Shown here one piece after another: positions 25,926-33,039 of a DNA stretch of 33,039 nt. Numbering within the stretch: position 1 is the stretch's first letter; each line of letters opens with the position of its first letter. A model generated the notes under the pieces. The model saw only the letters and a list, made by a program, of their open reading frames with translations. It searched no databases and was not told the DNA's origin. The stretch is from Bradyrhizobium guangdongense (GTDB lineage Bacteria; Pseudomonadota; Alphaproteobacteria; Rhizobiales; Xanthobacteraceae): NCBI RefSeq assembly GCF_006483445.1, contig NZ_PPPT01000081.1, positions 1 through 33,039 on the forward strand. The letters run 5' to 3'. The position numbers and the translations under genes are program-made.

Positions 25926-25989
25926 CTTGTTGTTGGCTCCAGGGAGGGGCGGTCGTCGGAAGGGGCGCTCCTCGATCAGGCCGGGATTG

Positions 25990-26038
25990 TCTTCGCCATA
26001 GGCTATGAATACGGCCAAGAAGGTTAGGTCCGCTAGTG
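25990..26038. repeat. 49-bp direct repeat, copy 1
   Basis: It matches 27544-27592 at 46 of 49 positions, with the shared core CTTCGCCATAGGCTATGAAT. The two copies bracket about 1.5 kb. In the minus direction both could encode LADLTF-x-AVFIAYGE, but only the second overlaps the start of a longer gene. Confidence 0.88.
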
Positions 26039-26039
26039 C

Positions 26040-26084
26040 GTTGCCGGTATCGATCCCGGCACAGATCGTGGTAGGCTTGGCCAT
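26040..26084 (-). mobile_element. Probable IS110-family transposase fragment, N-terminus only
   Basis: The ATG at 26084 is preceded by an AGGGAGGG ribosome site and encodes MAKPTTICAGIDTG, resembling the start of IS110-type transposases, whose first catalytic Asp lies in a GID(V/T) motif. The match stops where the 49-bp repeat begins. No further transposase sequence or IS ends were found, so this is a scar, if it is one. Confidence 0.35.
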
Positions 26085-26295
26085 CTTCGTCGATCCCTCC
26101 CTTGTGATGCGAACCTCAAGTTCGTTCGACCATTCGGGTCCCGATGAAGTGCCGATCGCGATCTTGCTACGCCTGACAGCCCTCTAGGCTTCGATGGGTA
26201 CCGATCCGATCGAACGGCGACCCAGCTCGGGCCGCCACCCGGGCTGGGCCATTCCTCACGGAACGGCACCATCATAAGCGAGCGCGCTAATACAA

Positions 26296-26366
26296 GGATG
26301 GGTAGAGCTCTTGCGAAACCCATCAGCTTCGCCGCCGGACAAAACCGTTGATGGGTTTCGCTTCAC
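26296..26366. repeat. Palindromic repeat E, copy 1
   Basis: GCGAAACCCATCA at 26313-26325 and TGATGGGTTTCGC at 26349-26361 are a perfect 13-base inverted repeat with a 23-base loop holding CGCCGGACAA. A second copy is at 26909-26977, in the same orientation, on the other side of the small gene at 26531-26860. Confidence 0.85.
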
Positions 26367-26530
26367 TCTACTACGTCTGCCGCTTCATAGATTTTGCTGC
26401 TTTGCGCCAAGTGCAATGCTAAGACGTTTGATGGCCATTATCTCGTCTTTCCTTTGCGGGACAGTGTAGCATAACAGCCCCATGGTCACGTCGGCCCCGT
26501 CGATCATATTCCAATTGTGGACCCCCTACC

Positions 26531-26860
26531 GTGAGTCAGCTAGCGACTTGGGTTTGGCGAGCATGCGCTGCGCTCGGCTTGCAGGCCGAGCTGGGGTTTC
26601 GGCTCGTGCTGCCGAGCGGTCAAGTCATCGTGACGGTTGCGCGAATTGCAGATCTTGGATCTCCTAACGGAATGCTCTTGTTTCGCGCTTACGACGAAAT
26701 TCGCGGCCATGTTAAGGAATTGCAGGATGCCGGCTACGGTTTCTCGGTCGTCGACGAGCCCCGGCCGGACGAAGAGTTCGACATGATATCATTTCAAGAT
26801 ATGTTTCGCGATTGGGGGTGGAGCGGCCGGTTGGGAGCCAAGCCTGCTTGGATGCGATAG
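26531..26860 (+). CDS. Hypothetical protein in repeat-bounded patch
   Basis: A 109-residue protein from a GTG start at 26531, with no good ribosome site in sight. It opens MSQLATWVWRACAALGLQAEL, has short hydrophobic strands (RLVLPSGQVIVTVARIADL and GMLLFRAYDEIRG), and an acidic tail with FDMISFQDMFRDWGWSG. No family recognised. It lies between two copies of palindromic repeat E and is opposite in direction to the dioxygenase and the next gene. It could be a real small accessory gene or a chance open frame; the orderly residue composition slightly favours a gene. Confidence 0.45.
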   Translation: MSQLATWVWRACAALGLQAELGFRLVLPSGQVIVTVARIADLGSPNGMLLFRAYDEIRGHVKELQDAGYGFSVVDEPRPDEEFDMISFQDMFRDWGWSGRLGAKPAWMR

Positions 26861-26908
26861 TCTGAGGTCGCGAAGCGACAACAGGAGTTGCGGTGACAGC
26901 AGCACGTC

Positions 26909-26977
26909 GGATGGATAGAGCCCTTGCGAAACCATCGTGCTTTGTCGCCGGACAAGACTCTTGATGGGTTTCGCTTC
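26909..26977. repeat. Palindromic repeat E, copy 2
   Basis: The same unit as at 26296-26366, with GCGAAACC-ATC (one base shorter) starting at 26926 and TGATGGGTTTCGC at 26962-26974. The shared flanks GGATGG-x-TAGAGC and CGCCGGACAA show it is a true second copy. It lies close to the 3' end of the minus-strand hypothetical gene. Confidence 0.8.
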
Positions 26978-26998
26978 GCTTCCCCCGCTTGCTGCGGA

Positions 26999-27553
26999 TT
27001 AATCTCGATCAGCGCAGATCACGCCTCGAAGCGCGAGTGTCCTGCAGACACTTTGCAGTGAGCTATCCGTCTCGCTGCGAGAGACAAAGTATTGTCCATT
27101 CCTTAGCGCAACCAAGCCACTGGGAAAGGCGCGTATGGGCCCCCAATTCCTGGCCGATCCCTCAAGATAGTAGTCGAACTCGTGTGCCCCCGCGGGATGA
27201 TGATCGTAGATCAAGGGGCATTCTTTAAACCATTGCAAAAAGGACTTACGGTGACGCTCAAGTTCGGGAAACAAGGCTAGAGGAACGGGATTGAAGCGAA
27301 CTTCACCAACGGTCCACAATATCCCGCGGCGCACGCGCGGCACGTGCACTGTGACGACCGGTGAGCGTTCAGTGTCAATGCTACCGTCGGAATTGTGCTG
27401 CAACTGGCCGAGACTTGAGAAGTAGAGCGCAGCGCCCCAATCGAACACGTGCTTGTTGGGTACCAAGTCCTGATGCTGAAACCATTGCAGCGCGCTGCAA
27501 GGTGCCCCCGGAGCCTCAATGAACCTTGAATAGGCTGGGACTTTCTTCGCCAT
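26999..27553 (-). CDS. Hypothetical protein with its start in the 49-bp repeat
   Basis: A 184-residue protein. The start region MAKKVPAYSRFIEAPGAPCS is followed by ALQWFQHQDLVPNKHVFDWG, a strand-rich middle (SPVVTVHVPRVRRGILWTVG), and an aromatic C-terminal part (FDYYLEGSARNWGPIRAF). No family recognised, and no signal peptide or membrane helix seen. The ATG at 27553 lies inside the 49-bp direct repeat, so the repeat supplies its translation start and perhaps its promoter. Lower GC than its neighbours hints at foreign origin. Confidence 0.6.
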   Translation of the reverse strand: MAKKVPAYSRFIEAPGAPCSALQWFQHQDLVPNKHVFDWGAALYFSSLGQLQHNSDGSIDTERSPVVTVHVPRVRRGILWTVGEVRFNPVPLALFPELERHRKSFLQWFKECPLIYDHHPAGAHEFDYYLEGSARNWGPIRAFPSGLVALRNGQYFVSRSETDSSLQSVCRTLALRGVICADRD

Positions 27554-27592
27554 AGGCTATGAATACGGCAAAGAATGTCAGGTCCGCTAGTG
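27544..27592. repeat. 49-bp direct repeat, copy 2
   Basis: This copy differs from 25990-26038 at three positions. It ends 15 bases before the phosphoketolase stop codon, which lies at 27608 on the minus strand, and contains the ATG of the hypothetical gene at 27553. Confidence 0.88.
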
Positions 27593-27607
27593 GCTGAACG
27601 GCTATGC

Positions 27608-30016
27608 TTACGTCTGCGCCGGGCTCGTCCCGCCCGCGCTGTTCTTGCACCTCCAGTCCCGAATCTCCGGCATGTCCTCGCCATGCTCACGCACGTAAGC
27701 CGAATGCGCGATCAGCGCGTCGCGGAACTGCTGCTTCACATGGGCAGCCTTCACCGCAAGCCCGGGCACGCGTTCGATCGCCTCGATCGCGAGATGAAAG
27801 CGGTCGATCTCGTTGAGCACGGCCATGTCGAACGGCGTCGTCGTGGTGCCTTCCTCGTCAAAACCGCGGACATGCAGGCCGGCGTGATTGGCGCGCTTAT
27901 AGGTGAGCCGATGGATGAGGTAGGGATAGCCGTGATAGGCGAACACCACCGGCCTGTCGCGCGTGAACAACGCGTCGAAGTCATGATCGCTCAATCCGTG
28001 GGGATGCTGCTCCCTTGGTTGCAGCGTCATCAGGTCGACGACATTGACGACGCGGATCTTCAGGTCGGGCAGGGCGTTGCGCAGGAGATCCACGGCGGCG
28101 AGCGTCTCCAGCGTCGGCACATCGCCGGCGCAGGCCATCACGACGTCGGGCTCGCCGCCGGCCGTTTCGGTGCCCGCCCATTTCCAGATGCCGATGCCGG
28201 CGTCGCAATGCGCGGCGGCCTCCTGCATCGACAAAAATTGCGGCGCCGGCTGCTTGCCGGCGACGATGACGTTGATGCGGTTATAGGTGCGTAAGGTGTG
28301 ATCGGCGATCCAGAGCAGGGTGTTGGCATCGGGCGGAAAATAGATGCGGACGATGTCGGCCTTCTTGTTGGCGACGAGATCGACGAAGCCGGGGTCCTGG
28401 TGGCTAAAACCGTTGTGGTCCTGGCGCCAGACATGCGAGGTCAGGAGATAGTTGAGCGAGGCGATCGGGCGGCGCCAGGGAAGCTCGCGCGACACCTTCA
28501 GCCATTTGGCATGCTGGTTGAACATGGAATCCACGATGTGGATAAAGGCCTCATAGCAGGAGAAGAAGCCGTGGCGTCCCGTGAGCAAATAGCCTTCGAG
28601 CCAGCCCTGGCAGAGATGCTCGCTCAGGATTTCCATGACGCGGCCGTCCTGGGCGAGGTGGACGTCATAGGGCCTGGTCGATTCCATCCAGACCCGTTCG
28701 GTCACCTCGAACACGGCGTCGAGCCGGTTTGAGGCGGTTTCGTCCGGCCCCATGATGCGAAAATTGCGCGCTTCGGCGTTGAGTTTGACGACATCGCGCA
28801 GGAATTTGCCGAGTTCGCGCGTGGATTCCGCTGTGGTGGCGCCGGGCTCACGTACATCGACTGCGTAGTCGCGATAGTCCGGCAGCTTGAGCTCGCGCTT
28901 CAACAGCCCGCCATTGGCGTGCGGATTGGCGCCCATGCGGCGGCTGCCTTCCGGCGCCAGCGCCTGCAGTTCCGCAACCAGCGCGCCGTTGGCGTCAAAC
29001 AGCTTGTCAGGCTCGTAGCTGCGCATCCAGTCTTCCAGCACCTTCAGATGCGCGGGGTTCTCGCGGCAATTGGCGACCGGCACCTGATGCGCGCGCCAAA
29101 AGCCCTCCACCTTGAGACCATCGACCTCCTTCGGCCCGGTCCAGCCCTTCGGGCTGCGCAGCACGATCATCGGCCAGCGCGGCCGCTCGACCGGTCCGCT
29201 TGTGCTGCGCGCGTGCTGCTGGATCGAGCGGATGCTGGCGAAGGCGACGTCGAGTGCATCGGCCATCGCGCGGTGCATTTTTGCGGGCTCGTGGCCCTCG
29301 ACGAACAGCGGCTCGTGGCCGTAACCGCGGAAGAGATCGCGCAGCTCGCTGTCAGCCATGCGGCCGAGCACGGTGGGGCCCGCGATCTTGTAGCCGTTGA
29401 GATGCAAAATCGGCAGCACCGCGCCGTCATGGACAGGGTTGAGGAACTTGTTCGAGTGCCAGGACGCCGCCAGCGGTCCGGTCTCGGCCTCGCCGTCGCC
29501 GACGACGCAGGCGACGATCAGGTCGGGATTGTCGAACGCCGCGCCATAGGCGTGCACCAGCGCGTAGCCGAGCTCGCCGCCTTCGTGGATGGAACCCGGC
29601 GTTTCCGGCGCCGCGTGGCTCGGGATGCCGCCGGGGAAGGAGAACTGCCTGAACAGTTTTCGCAATCCGTCCGTGTCGCGCGCGATGTCAGGGTAGATCT
29701 CGCTGTAGCTGCCTTCGAGATAGGTGTTGGCGACCATGCCGGGCCCGCCATGGCCGGGCCCGCAGACATAGAGAACGTTCAGGTCGAGGGTGCAGATAAT
29801 GCGGTTAAGATGCACATAAATGAAGTTTAATCCCGGCGTTGTGCCCCAATGTCCCAGTAAACGCGGCTTGACGTGTTCCTTGCACAGGGGCTCGCGCAGC
29901 AGCGGATTGTCCAAGAGATAGATCTGTCCGACCGAGAGGTAGTTGGCGGCCCGCCAGTAGCGGTCGATGAGGTCGAGCTCGCTGCGCGCCGCGCCCGATT
30001 GTCGTTGATTTGTCAT
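27608..30016 (-). CDS. xfp: Phosphoketolase (xylulose-5-P/fructose-6-P)
   Basis: An 802-residue phosphoketolase, full length for the family. Thiamine diphosphate binding is shown by GDGEAETG at 173-180 and the downstream Asn in LHLNGYKI. Active-site histidines include H57 ([10 protein letters not shown]) and H89 (CGPGHGGPG); SFPGGIPSH at 126-134 is a family signature. The central [17 protein letters not shown] and C-terminal blocks are also intact. It cleaves xylulose-5-P or fructose-6-P with phosphate to acetyl-phosphate and a sugar phosphate in the cytoplasm. No acetate kinase or phosphotransacetylase is adjacent. The gap to the divergent radical SAM gene is 213 bases and must hold both promoters. 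Confidence 0.96.
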   Translation of the reverse strand: MTNQRQSGAARSELDLIDRYWRAANYLSVGQIYLLDNPLLREPLCKEHVKPRLLGHWGTTPGLNFIYVHLNRIICTLDLNVLYVCGPGHGGPGMVANTYLEGSYSEIYPDIARDTDGLRKLFRQFSFPGGIPSHAAPETPGSIHEGGELGYALVHAYGAAFDNPDLIVACVVGDGEAETGPLAASWHSNKFLNPVHDGAVLPILHLNGYKIAGPTVLGRMADSELRDLFRGYGHEPLFVEGHEPAKMHRAMADALDVAFASIRSIQQHARSTSGPVERPRWPMIVLRSPKGWTGPKEVDGLKVEGFWRAHQVPVANCRENPAHLKVLEDWMRSYEPDKLFDANGALVAELQALAPEGSRRMGANPHANGGLLKRELKLPDYRDYAVDVREPGATTAESTRELGKFLRDVVKLNAEARNFRIMGPDETASNRLDAVFEVTERVWMESTRPYDVHLAQDGRVMEILSEHLCQGWLEGYLLTGRHGFFSCYEAFIHIVDSMFNQHAKWLKVSRELPWRRPIASLNYLLTSHVWRQDHNGFSHQDPGFVDLVANKKADIVRIYFPPDANTLLWIADHTLRTYNRINVIVAGKQPAPQFLSMQEAAAHCDAGIGIWKWAGTETAGGEPDVVMACAGDVPTLETLAAVDLLRNALPDLKIRVVNVVDLMTLQPREQHPHGLSDHDFDALFTRDRPVVFAYHGYPYLIHRLTYKRANHAGLHVRGFDEEGTTTTPFDMAVLNEIDRFHLAIEAIERVPGLAVKAAHVKQQFRDALIAHSAYVREHGEDMPEIRDWRCKNSAGGTSPAQT

Positions 30017-30190
30017 GTGCCTGCCGACCCTCACCCCAGCGATCCCCACCAACAATGTTTTGGCGCGATCGATCCTTGGCGAGCCATCAAACGGGATGGC
30101 CATGACGACAATGTTGCGAGAGGTCAAAGGCCCCAGCGCAAAGTTTGGGCGGCTACTGTGCATGGGGTTGTTTTCGGATTCATTTTCGAT

Positions 30191-30205
30191 GTTCTTGATT
30201 TGTTC
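30191..30205 (+). promoter_or_regulatory. LexA (SOS) box before the radical SAM gene
   Basis: GTTC at 30191-30194, seven bases, then GTTC at 30202-30205: an exact match to the alphaproteobacterial LexA operator GTTC-N7-GTTC. It ends 24 bases before the ATG at 30230, a normal operator distance. It points to DNA-damage control of the downstream radical SAM gene, and possibly rnhB behind it. Confidence 0.72.
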
Positions 30206-30229
30206 ACATTGCATGGCTATCTTGGCTTC

Positions 30230-31405
30230 ATGAGTCGAGCATCCTCTCATGCCCTCAAGCACCCGCCGGTCACGGCGCCCTCCGAGCCGGCGGGTGCAGC
30301 TTCCGATGTTCCTGCCGCGTTTCCCGAGCTGGCGGTCGCCATCGACCGCGAGCGCAGGCGAGGGCGGGGGGCGCAGTCCAACGCCAGCGGTCGCTATGAG
30401 GCGGAGGCGCGGGTCGCCTTCGACGATGGCTGGCAGAGCCTGGACGAGCTGCCGCCGTTCAAGACGACCGTCGCGCTCGACACCTCCCGCAAGGTGATCA
30501 CCCGCAACGACTCGCCCGACATCGGCTTCGACCGCTCGATCAATCCGTATCGTGGTTGCGAGCATGGCTGCGTCTATTGCTTCGCGCGGCCGACCCACGC
30601 CTATCTCGGCCTCTCGCCGGGGCTCGACTTCGAGTCAAAGCTGTTCGCAAAGCCCGAGGCGCCGACGCTGCTGGAAAAGGAACTCGCCGCATCCGGCTAC
30701 GAGCCGCGGATGATCGCGATCGGCACCAACACCGATCCGTACCAGCCGATCGAGCGCGAGCGGAAGATCATGCGCGGCATTCTGGAGGTGCTGGAGCGCA
30801 CCTCGCATCCCGTCGGCATCGTCACCAAGTCGGCGCTGGTCGTGCGCGACATCGATATCCTGTCCCGGATGGCCAAGCGCAACCTCGCCAAGGTCGCGCT
30901 CTCGGTCACCACGCTCGATCCAAAGCTCGCGCGCACCATGGAGCCGCGGGCCTCGACGCCGCCAAAACGGCTCGAGGCGCTGAAGCAATTGTCCGAGGCC
31001 GGGATCCCCACGACCGTCATGGTCGCCCCCGTGATCCCTGCGCTGAACGATGCCGAGATCGAGCGCATCCTCGATGCCGCCGCCCATGCCGGCGTCAAGG
31101 AAGCCTCCTACGTGCTGCTGCGCCTGCCGCTGGAGGTGCGCGACCTCTTCCGCGAATGGCTGATGGCAAACTATCCGGACCGCTATCGCCACGTCTTCAC
31201 GCTGATCCGCGACATGCGCGGCGGCCGCGACTACGACGCGAAATGGGGCGAGCGCATGAAGGGCACCGGACCGATGGCCTGGACCATCGGCCGCCGCTTC
31301 GAGATCGCCTGCGAGCGGCTCGGCCTGAACAAGCGGCGCGCGAAGCTGACGACGGACCATTTTGCGAGGCCGAAGCCGAACGGCGAGCAGCTCAGCCTGT
31401 TCTAG
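30230..31405 (+). CDS. PA0069-family (SplB-like) radical SAM protein
   Basis: A 391-residue radical SAM enzyme. The [4Fe-4S]-SAM cysteines are C110, C114 and C117 in [15 protein letters not shown], the canonical C-x3-C-x2-C. Downstream blocks [35 protein letters not shown] and the C-terminal [27 protein letters not shown] are the PA0069 family signatures. The family is placed with SplB-type DNA repair lyases, but the reaction of PA0069-type members is not known to me. A perfect GTTC-N7-GTTC LexA box lies in the promoter region, supporting a DNA-damage role. I chose ATG 30230 because the frame upstream is not conserved-looking. The rnhB gene follows 76 bases later. Confidence 0.9.
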   Translation: MSRASSHALKHPPVTAPSEPAGAASDVPAAFPELAVAIDRERRRGRGAQSNASGRYEAEARVAFDDGWQSLDELPPFKTTVALDTSRKVITRNDSPDIGFDRSINPYRGCEHGCVYCFARPTHAYLGLSPGLDFESKLFAKPEAPTLLEKELAASGYEPRMIAIGTNTDPYQPIERERKIMRGILEVLERTSHPVGIVTKSALVVRDIDILSRMAKRNLAKVALSVTTLDPKLARTMEPRASTPPKRLEALKQLSEAGIPTTVMVAPVIPALNDAEIERILDAAAHAGVKEASYVLLRLPLEVRDLFREWLMANYPDRYRHVFTLIRDMRGGRDYDAKWGERMKGTGPMAWTIGRRFEIACERLGLNKRRAKLTTDHFARPKPNGEQLSLF

Positions 31406-31481
31406 GGGTCGTGGCTGAATAACGGGAATAGCCCCGGGTTCCCGGTTGCGCTGATGGCCCCGCTTGCGCACGATCCCGGCC

Positions 31482-32261
31482 ATGATTCGGGACAAATCCG
31501 TCAGCAAAACCAAGGCCACGCCGAAGACGGCCGCCAAGGGCGTCATCGCCGTGGCGCGGCCGAGCTTTCGCCGCGAGCGCGCGCTGATCAAGCGCGGGGT
31601 CTGGCCGGTCGCAGGCTGCGATGAAGCCGGCCGGGGCCCGCTGGCAGGCCCCGTGGTCGCCGCCGCCGTGATCCTCGATCCTGACAGGATCCCAAGGGGC
31701 ATGGACGATTCCAAGCGCCTGACGGCCGAAGAGCGCGAAAGACTGTTCGACAAGATCTGCGCGACCGCGCAGGTCTCGGTTGCTGTTGCTTCCCCCGCGC
31801 GCATCGACCGCGACAACATCCTGCGTGCCTCGCTGTGGGCGCTGAAGCGTGCCGTGGTCGCGCTGCCCGAGCAGCCGAAGCATGTCTTCGTCGACGGCCG
31901 CGACCGGCTGGACACGGCTTGCGACTGCGAGGCCGTGATCGGCGGCGACGGTATCGTGCTGTCGATCGCCGCGGCCTCGATCGTCGCCAAGGTGACGCGC
32001 GACCGGCTGATGTGCGCGCTGGCGCAGGATTGCCCCGGCTACGGTTTTGAGCAGCACAAGGGCTACGGCGTGCCCGAGCACCTCAGCGCGCTCGACCGCC
32101 TCGGTCCATCCGTTCACCACCGCAGCTTCTTCGCTCCCGTGGTCGCCGCGCGCGAGAAGCACATGCCATGGACGGTGGAGCGCGAGCGCGATTTGTTCAC
32201 GGAAGAGGTCGAAGTGCAGGTCGAGGCTCAAGTCGAGATCAACGCGTCAGCGAATCCCTAG
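31482..32261 (+). CDS. rnhB: Ribonuclease HII
   Basis: A 259-residue RNase HII, which removes ribonucleotides from DNA and RNA in RNA-DNA hybrids. DEAGRG at 47-52 is the first active-site motif, followed by D138 (FVDGRD) and D174 (TRDRL) to complete the catalytic acidic set. [15 protein letters not shown] is the conserved C-terminal block. A basic N-terminal tail of 40 residues ([11 protein letters not shown]) is longer than in E. coli and typical of rhizobia. The ATG at 31482 is preferred over an upstream TTG. It follows the radical SAM gene by 76 bases, same strand, so damage-inducible cotranscription is possible. Confidence 0.96.
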   Translation: MIRDKSVSKTKATPKTAAKGVIAVARPSFRRERALIKRGVWPVAGCDEAGRGPLAGPVVAAAVILDPDRIPRGMDDSKRLTAEERERLFDKICATAQVSVAVASPARIDRDNILRASLWALKRAVVALPEQPKHVFVDGRDRLDTACDCEAVIGGDGIVLSIAAASIVAKVTRDRLMCALAQDCPGYGFEQHKGYGVPEHLSALDRLGPSVHHRSFFAPVVAAREKHMPWTVERERDLFTEEVEVQVEAQVEINASANP

Positions 32262-32277
32262 GACGTCCGCCGCGCTT

Positions 32278-32436
32278 TCTCTTCGCCTCGCCCCGCTTGC
32301 GGGGAGAGGCCGGATTGCATCGCAGATGCAATCCGGGTGAGGGGGAGTCTCCGCGAGTCCAACTCTCATAGTAATCGCGGATGCGGCCCCCTCACCCCGA
32401 CCCTCTCCCTGTAAGAACGGGGAGAGGGAGAAGGGT
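32278..32436. repeat. Intergenic repeat related to family B
   Basis: GCCCCGCTTGCGGGGAGAGG at the left and CCTCTCCCTGTAAGAACGG-GGAGAGGG at the right both fold back, and GGATTGCAT/ATGCAATCC (32311-32334) forms an inner hairpin, with GGTGAGGGGG facing CCCCCTCACC. It is a distinct relative of the elements at 12313 and 22592, placed between rnhB and the next gene. Confidence 0.7.
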
Positions 32437-32533
32437 AGTGACGCCAGTTGCCACGGCGCGCGGCGCGCTCTATCAAAACAACAGAGCGAATAGGGCCGGC
32501 TTCGTCGGGTTGGCTGCATCTTTCGGGCGTTGC

Positions 32534-33039
32534 ATGCGGTTTACCTCCCTGGTCATCGAGCTCATCCGCGCGCGGCCGCGGCTGGTCGTGTGGATCGTGG
32601 TGCTGCTGCAGGCTGCGCTCTGGCTGTTCGTGGCGCTCGTCTTCTACCGCAGCCCGCCCGGCAACCTCGCAACCCTCTTGGCCTTCGGCCGTGAATATCA
32701 GGTCGGCACCGATCTCGGCCCGCCGCTCGCCTTCTGGCTCGCCGACATCGCCTATCGCACCGCCGGCGGTCATATGTTCGGCGTCTACGTCCTGGCCGAG
32801 CTGTGCTCGATTGCGACCTTCATCACGCTCTATCACCTGGCGCGCGCGGTGGTCGGCACCCAGCAGGCGGTGCTGGCGGTGCTGCTGAGCATGACCGTGC
32901 TGGCCTTCTCCTCGCCGACGCTGGAATTCGGTCCGCTGGTGCTGGCGCGCCCGCTCTGGGTGCTGCTCCTGCTCTATTCCTGGCAGTTGATCGGCCAGCG
33001 CCGCGGCAATGCCTGGTTCGCCTGGTCGATTGCCGCCGG
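32534..33039 (+). CDS. GT39-type membrane glycosyltransferase, N-terminal part
   Basis: The 168 visible codons run off the window end. Hydrophobic helices are at about residues 18-37, 85-103 and 109-125, with the loop SPPGNLATLLAFGREYQVGTDLGPPLAFWLADIAYRTAGGHMFGVY between the first and second. A Leu-Gly-Pro-Pro-Leu after an acidic residue matches the first periplasmic loop of PMT/ArnT-like family 39 glycosyltransferases, which move sugars from lipid carriers to membrane acceptors. ATG 32534 is the chosen start; an in-frame TTG at 32510 is possible. The acceptor and donor cannot be told. Confidence 0.82.
   Translation, partial: MRFTSLVIELIRARPRLVVWIVVLLQAALWLFVALVFYRSPPGNLATLLAFGREYQVGTDLGPPLAFWLADIAYRTAGGHMFGVYVLAELCSIATFITLYHLARAVVGTQQAVLAVLLSMTVLAFSSPTLEFGPLVLARPLWVLLLLYSWQLIGQRRGNAWFAWSIAA

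Larger units (their letters stand above)
25926..26530. other. Gene-poor region with repeats and transposase remnant
   Basis: About 600 bases. It contains the first copy of a 49-bp direct repeat (25990-26038), an IS110-like start fragment (26040-26084), a degenerate stretch without recognisable genes (26085-26290), and the first copy of a palindromic repeat (26296-26366). Base composition falls below that of the flanking genes. It is best read as a decayed accessory patch. Confidence 0.6.

Noticed and set aside
25926..26084. In-frame N-terminal extension of the TauD/TfdA dioxygenase
   Set aside because: The extra 53 residues come from the 49-bp repeat and the transposase-like fragment; ATG 25925 has its own ribosome site.
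26085..26290. Further IS110 transposase sequence beyond the short start fragment
   Set aside because: No continuation of the transposase frame or conserved catalytic residues was seen, so no full insertion sequence is claimed.
29873..30229. Upstream in-frame extension of the radical SAM protein
   Set aside because: It would overlap the phosphoketolase start and run through the LexA box, and its residues look unlike the family.

Overview
The window is about 33 kb of GC-rich chromosomal DNA that looks like an alphaproteobacterium of the order Hyphomicrobiales, most probably Bradyrhizobium or a close relative. This rests on base composition and codon use, a CcrM-type GANTC methylase, the mutY / DUF721 / dsbA / smc gene order, an alphaproteobacterial SOS-box form (GTTC-N7-GTTC), and several families of palindromic intergenic repeats of the type common in Bradyrhizobium. 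The genus is an inference from reading alone. No rRNA, tRNA, CRISPR array or complete insertion sequence was seen.

Layout. 1-5334: the 3' end of apt, a small GIY-YIG protein, two tandem ParA/MinD-type P-loop ATPases, an M48 (HtpX-like) membrane protease with its LemA partner, and an Rsm22-type methyltransferase overlapping the end of smc. 5331-11830: a chromosome-maintenance core of smc, a Tat-exported DsbA-like thioredoxin, a DUF721/DciA-like protein and an orphan HigA antitoxin on the minus strand, with mutY divergent. 11893-19125: an accessory, probably catabolic or detoxifying stretch holding a PaaI-like thioesterase, a class A flavin monooxygenase, three NTF2/SnoaL-fold proteins, two glutathione S-transferases, a frameshifted XRE/MmyB-type regulator, a LysR regulator with a clear operator, and a small membrane protein. 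19387-24556: ccrM with GANTC sites at its start, a YpfJ-type zinc metallopeptidase, moaB, a MarR-GNAT fusion with a translationally coupled 47-residue protein, and a small glycosyltransferase.

24852-27607 holds a TauD/TfdA dioxygenase followed by a gene-poor patch with two unrecognised genes, a probable IS110 fragment, and two pairs of repeats, one being a 49-bp direct repeat that brackets about 1.5 kb. 27608-33039 holds a full-length phosphoketolase divergent from a PA0069/SplB-like radical SAM gene that carries a perfect LexA-type box, then rnhB and the start of a GT39-type membrane glycosyltransferase that runs off the window.

How it fits together. smc, dciA-like, mutY, ccrM, rnhB and the radical SAM gene are a dispersed set of genome-maintenance genes, separated by accessory metabolic genes and repeats. 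Most of the window is ordinary chromosome. The strongest unusual signals are the SOS box, the methylation sites at ccrM, the LysR operator, the orphan HigA, the frameshifted regulator, the ParB-less ATPase pair, and the repeat-bounded patch near 26-27.6 kb. No complete new multi-gene system is evident.
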